From Penaeus vannamei (Eukaryota; Arthropoda; Malacostraca; Decapoda; Penaeidae): a stretch of 10,000 nt of DNA. A model generated the notes under the pieces. It was given only the letters and a program-made list of their open reading frames with translations, was not told the DNA's origin and did not search any database. The stretch lies in contig NC_091553.1 of the NCBI RefSeq assembly GCF_042767895.1, forward strand, positions 42,490,306-42,500,305. Reading direction: 5' to 3'. Made by a program: the position numbers and the translations under genes. Shown here in pieces: positions 7,087 through 10,000 of the stretch; the stretch's first letter is position 1, and each line of letters begins with the position of its first letter.

Positions 7087-7445
7087 GAGGTGGCGTTTCT
7101 CTATAAAATTAACACCGTCAACACTAACGATGGTGTTCCTCTATAAAATTAACACCAAAAATATTTACAAAGGATGGAGGTATCAGCCTTAAAATGTACA
7201 ACTCAACGTCAATATCTACATTATAGATGGTATTACTCAGTACAATCAACAACAAAAATTATAATAATAATGGTGATCCCCTATACGATCATCACCAAAA
7301 TGTACTTTAGAGATGTCGTTCCTCCATAAACACTAAAATCTACAGTATGGAAGGTGTTCAGAACATATGAAAGGATGGTGTTCCCTTATAAAATGAACAC
7401 CAAATATATACAAGAGATGGTACTTCTCCACAAACTCAACACCTA
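7087..7445. repeat. Degenerate ~42-bp tandem repeats with conserved stem-loop
   Basis: Eight or nine units start with GATGGTGTTC-like sequence at about 7092, 7132, 7176, 7229, 7272, 7315, 7353, 7377 and 7419, mostly 38-44 bp apart. In the best units a six-base left arm pairs with a right arm after exactly 13 nt: GGTGTT with AACACC (7132-7137, 7151-7156); GGTGAT with ATCACC (7272-7277, 7291-7296); GGTGTT with AACACC (7377-7382, 7396-7401), extendable to GGTGTTC/GAACACC. The unit at 7092 has one unpaired position, and the units at 7229 and 7419 keep the 25-bp frame with partial pairing. The loop often contains CTATAAAAT or similar. One unit (7353) has lost its loop, leaving TGTTCAGAACA. Overall sequence identity between units is low, yet arm complementarity is kept in several. 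No protein-coding frame is present. Confidence 0.75.
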
Positions 7446-7824
7446 AGTTGTAATAAAGTCGGGAAGAAAACCACCTTATGATATTAGACACTGAATAAAC
7501 ACGGTGTCAGACTCGGATGGAGAAGCCACTCTTCTTGCCTGAATCCGACCGGTAACTTTACGGGAAAACCATCAGTGTAAACGGGAAAAAATGCTAGTGT
7601 TAGGCCGCTCATTTGCGTATTGTTTATGGACTGTCAGATCGCCGCAGCAAGTCCCGAGGTTTCACTGACGTTCGCTCGTTACGGGGGAGGAAAGTACTAA
7701 AGCTGCCAAGGATCGAACAGGCCTTACTACTGCAGGCGAGTACTCTGATGCAGTAAGCGTGGTCTGGCCTGATAATTCCGAGGACAATGAGCTGAAGTGA
7801 CTTAATTCGCCTCCTGGTGTAAGC
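7446..7824. other. Unique non-coding sequence
   Basis: After the stem-loop array the composition becomes balanced and CpG content rises from about 7620. I see no RNA gene, transposon end or convincing exon. Minus-strand frames of 86 and 103 codons (7624-7973) show no recognisable domain or motif. Confidence 0.5.
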
Positions 7825-8409
7825 CAGATGGGAAGGAGAGCTAATGCACAGGTGTGAGGGGGGGGGGGAGGAGACATCTGCCACACCTGCTCACCTGTTG
7901 GTCCTCGCGCTGCATACAATACGAAGCTTAAGTCCCGCAAGTGGATCGAGGGGAGAGACTCTGCGTTGCTCACACCTCATTTCCGCCGCGTCCCCTCGAC
8001 AGATGGCGTTAATCCTCGCTCGCCCAGAAAGGTAACTCCTCCCGCGTTTTTCGACGGCCTCCCGCTACTCTTCCTCCGCCCGCACTTCCCGCCCGCACCC
8101 GGATTATCCCGGACGGACATTATATCAGCGGTAGCAGATGGCTGCAGGTTGCTGATGGCTGATTATACTCCCTCCATCACCGCCGCCCTCACATTATCAC
8201 CGTCCCGCTCCATCTGCCACCATACTCCGTGCTTATGATGTAAATATAGTGAGAAGGGACTTGATGCTGGTTCGTGACAGACGCGCGCTGCTCTTGTTAT
8301 CGCTGGTGCCGAGTGCAGTGTCTCAATTCTTTGCAGATTGCGTAACACCGCCTTTGTTGCCATTGGTGGCAATGCTATCAATATAGTGCATCGCCGTCAG
8401 CACCATCTG
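7825..8409. promoter_or_regulatory. CpG-rich region with clustered E-boxes
   Basis: CAGATG or its complement CATCTG occurs at 7825-7830, 7875-7880, 8000-8005, 8135-8140, 8211-8216 and 8404-8409. CACCTG/CAGGTG occurs at 7849-7854, 7884-7889 and 7892-7897. For one non-palindromic hexamer, fewer than one hit is expected by chance in this length, so six is high. Such sites are bound by bHLH or, for CACCTG, Snail/ZEB-type factors. The block is also CpG-rich (especially 7970-8110) and contains a G11 run at 7858-7868. It could be an enhancer or promoter, but no gene is visible to assign it to. Confidence 0.35.
8357..8372. other. Perfect inverted repeat with 4-nt loop
   Basis: TTGCCA and TGGCAA flank TTGG, giving a six-pair hairpin or palindromic protein site. 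The sequence includes an inverted CCAAT box (ATTGG, 8362-8366). It may be chance. Confidence 0.5.
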
Positions 8410-9380
8410 CTCTGATGATTTTACGACAGCAGTGTACAATTTCCACCCGTAACTGCCACTAATGATACAGCAACATCACCATGCAGTATCAAATTTCTCC
8501 GTTGATAACGCTACCGTCAGTATAGAATATCAGGATAAAACAATCAGCTACCATGGTGCACCAGACACCGCGATGCCAACGCACGGTTTCGCAAGCAACG
8601 TCATACATGTTACAACAGTGAAACAGCACATTTCCACGACTACTCTTAGCGTCCCGATCACCCGCTCGTTTCTCCGCTGATAATACGTCCTCGTACGTGA
8701 TTCAGCTGCCTTGGTGCGTCCTCCTCCTTGCTGTTTGTGCAGCGTGCGGCTTGCTGGGGCCTCGGCTGCCAAGCACACGCTGCGTTTCTCATTAAGGTAC
8801 ACATGTCTTCATGGCGAGACAGGTATATAAGTAAGGAAACGCGGGTAAACAAGGAGGTCGTAACGGGGGAGACGTGACTGCACGACAGTTGTAAAAGATA
8901 AGAGATAAAAAAGAAGAGAGGCAGAAGGAAGAAAGAAATACGATGTGCGAAGGATGGAAGCAATGATCGGGAAGACAGACTGGTTCGGATTCAGGGAAGC
9001 ATAAGGTCTCGTTATGGCAGAAGGAGGAAAAGATATCCTAACGAGCAATCATTTGGACGCACCTTCAACAAGCAGCGGCTCTGCACTTTCTAAGAAAGGC
9101 GATAATAAAGACTTTTTTCCCCAAGGCTTACCCAAGACGGTGAACGTGATCTGGCCGCAACTACGCTTCATGGTGTAAGGCCACAGTATTCGCTGATGAA
9201 TCCTGTTGTGTTTCATAATAATCCATACATTCCGAGTATTTACACACCGAGATAACGCTTCACCGAAAACAAATCCATTAAAAAGCCTGATTAAAGGAAG
9301 CAACGCCTTTTTTATAGGCCCTCCCTCTCCCACCCTTCCTTCTCATCGCCTCAGCCTCGACAAGCGGCGCCCCTTGTTTT
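8410..9380. other. Unique sequence, no supported gene
   Basis: Frames of 72-101 codons exist on both strands but none shows a domain, signal peptide or convincing splice context. A canonical TATA-like TATATAAG at 8824-8831 (plus strand) stands alone, without a clear initiator about 30 bp downstream. TTTTTTATAGG at about 9307-9317 is a weaker AT box. Confidence 0.5.
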
Positions 9381-9381
9381 C

Positions 9382-9418
9382 TGACGTCGAGCAAACGAGA
9401 TGGAACGGGTATTTAAAG
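9382..9418 (+). promoter_or_regulatory. Possible core promoter: CRE-like site plus TATTTAAAG
   Basis: TGACGTCG (9382-9389), one base off a consensus CRE, lies 20 bp upstream of TATTTAAAG (9410-9418), a TATA-like box. A TCAATC at 9445-9450 could act as an initiator, although the spacing is slightly long. The surrounding DNA is GC-rich. The downstream plus-strand frame is unrecognised. Confidence 0.25.
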
Positions 9419-9639
9419 ATTGTTTACCTCGCTGTCGTTGGGCATCAATCAACTCCGATGCTGGTGGCAACCCCCTCTCCCCTCTCTCATTCCCCCGATA
9501 ACCCCCCATCTCCCCTCTGGTCCCTCTACCCGCACCGCAAGGGGGCTACGCTGCCCTCAGATTGTCAGCCTTGTCTACATTTTAAGAGAACTTCAGATAG
9601 TGATCTTGATTTACTGTAGCGGGAAGAGCGGCGCTCGTG

Positions 9640-9752
9640 ATTGGCTAAAACGACGGGAGACTCTTATGCACTCGGCCAATCGTTGCTGTGTTTGCTTATG
9701 ACGTCATCGCGTCATGACTTGGAAATCCGCGGTGTTTTTTTCTCGCGCGAAA
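9640..9752. promoter_or_regulatory. Promoter-like module: CCAAT pair, CRE and E2F site
   Basis: ATTGG (9640-9644) and CCAAT (9676-9680) form a facing pair about 32 bp apart. A perfect CRE palindrome TGACGTCA lies at 9699-9706, followed by GTCATGAC (9711-9718, also palindromic). GCGCGAAA at 9745-9752 matches the E2F consensus TTTSSCGC on the minus strand, inside the palindrome TCGCGCGA. NF-Y, CREB/ATF and E2F sites in this density are typical of TATA-less proliferation or housekeeping promoters in animals. The start site and the direction of transcription are not clear, and the gene probably lies beyond the right edge or is not visible. Confidence 0.45.
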
Positions 9753-9824
9753 AAGACTACCGACCACCTACTGATATCTGTGCATCAACGATGGGGTTTA
9801 GATAGCCAGTGCCTGTATTACGGG

Positions 9825-9832
9825 TGACGTCA
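9825..9832. promoter_or_regulatory. Second perfect CRE palindrome
   Basis: TGACGTCA occurs here exactly 126 bp downstream of the first consensus copy at 9699. Two perfect 8-mers this close are unlikely by chance and support a CREB/ATF-responsive region. Confidence 0.45.
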
Positions 9833-10000
9833 TGATCTACTCGGCACACTGGTAATTTATTACTTGAGATGATGAATTATTCCTCAAAGGAGAACTGTTT
9901 GGCTGCTGCTTGCCCTCCGAGGGTCAAGTTAGGTATTATCAGGCGAATTCATGCACGAGTCAAGCGTAAAAAGAAGCAGGCATATAGATACATACTGATA
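9833..10000. other. Right-edge sequence, no gene seen
   Basis: This stretch has mixed composition. A 15-codon frame from the ATG at 9951 is too short to support. The final bases (ATAGATACATAC) may be the start of another simple repeat cut by the window edge. Confidence 0.4.

Noticed and set aside
7087..7445. CRISPR-like array (spaced repeats with palindromes)
   Set aside because: The repeats are not near-identical, there are no unique spacers of constant size, no cas genes exist, and the window is eukaryotic in character.
7695..7720. GATCGAAC resembling part of a tRNA T-arm
   Set aside because: No acceptor, D-arm or anticodon stem can be fitted around it on either strand.
7624..8381. Frames of 63-103 codons in the CpG-rich region
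   Set aside because: No domain, signal or convincing exon boundary; stop density is low because of GC-rich composition.
9278..9318. AAAAAGCC ... GGCC region resembling a histone 3' stem-loop
   Set aside because: It does not match the conserved stem and tetraloop, and no histone frame lies upstream.
9049..9619. Frames of 94 and 137 codons on opposite strands
   Set aside because: They overlap each other, have no recognised domain and no consistent splice signals.

Overview
This window reads as non-coding DNA from an animal nuclear genome that is very rich in simple repeats. I found no protein-coding gene I can support with confidence. The nearly perfect (GA)52 and (CA)50 microsatellites, the large AAT/ATT cluster, several kilobases of purine/pyrimidine-biased tandem repeats and a short hAT-type element with terminal inverted repeats suggest an arthropod. 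A decapod crustacean such as a penaeid shrimp is the best guess, because those genomes are known for extreme microsatellite content. That assignment is an inference from composition, not from a recognised gene.

Layout, left to right. 1-500: purine-rich DNA ending in (GA)52. 501-825: unique sequence. 826-1128: a 303-bp non-autonomous hAT-like element flanked by imperfect 8-bp target duplications. 1328-1427: (CA)50. 1440-2065: (GA)14 grading into a degenerate GAGACA-type hexamer field. 2088-2335: a CpG-rich block. 2506-2547 (minus strand): a possible 42-nt exon with good splice signals. 2680-2908: a pyrimidine tract. 3031-3155: a promoter-like group of three CCAAT boxes and a CDE/CHR-like element. 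3400-3850: AAT/ATT repeats that switch strand several times. 4292-5334: a G-rich minisatellite with 33-, 44- and 50-bp periods. 5441-5472: alternating purine/pyrimidine DNA. 6060-6415: a pyrimidine tract containing 40-bp tandem repeats. 6501-6905: three copies of a roughly 140-bp repeat. 7087-7445: a degenerate array of about 42-bp units, several of which keep a six-pair stem and a fixed 13-nt loop. 7620-8410: CpG-rich DNA with clustered CAGATG and CACCTG E-boxes. 8410-9630: mostly unique sequence with two TATA-like sites. 9640-9832: a promoter-like cluster of two CCAAT boxes, an E2F site and two perfect CRE sites.

The long open frames (363 and 361 codons on the minus strand at 4251-5342, 366 codons on the plus strand at 5963-7063, up to 257 codons on the minus strand at 1280-2070) all lie in purine/pyrimidine-skewed repeats. 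Stop codons are rare there in every frame, so I treat these frames as artefacts. The most interesting signals are the stem-loop repeat array (7087-7445), the two cell-cycle-like promoter modules (about 3.1 kb and 9.7 kb), the candidate 42-nt exon and the hAT element.
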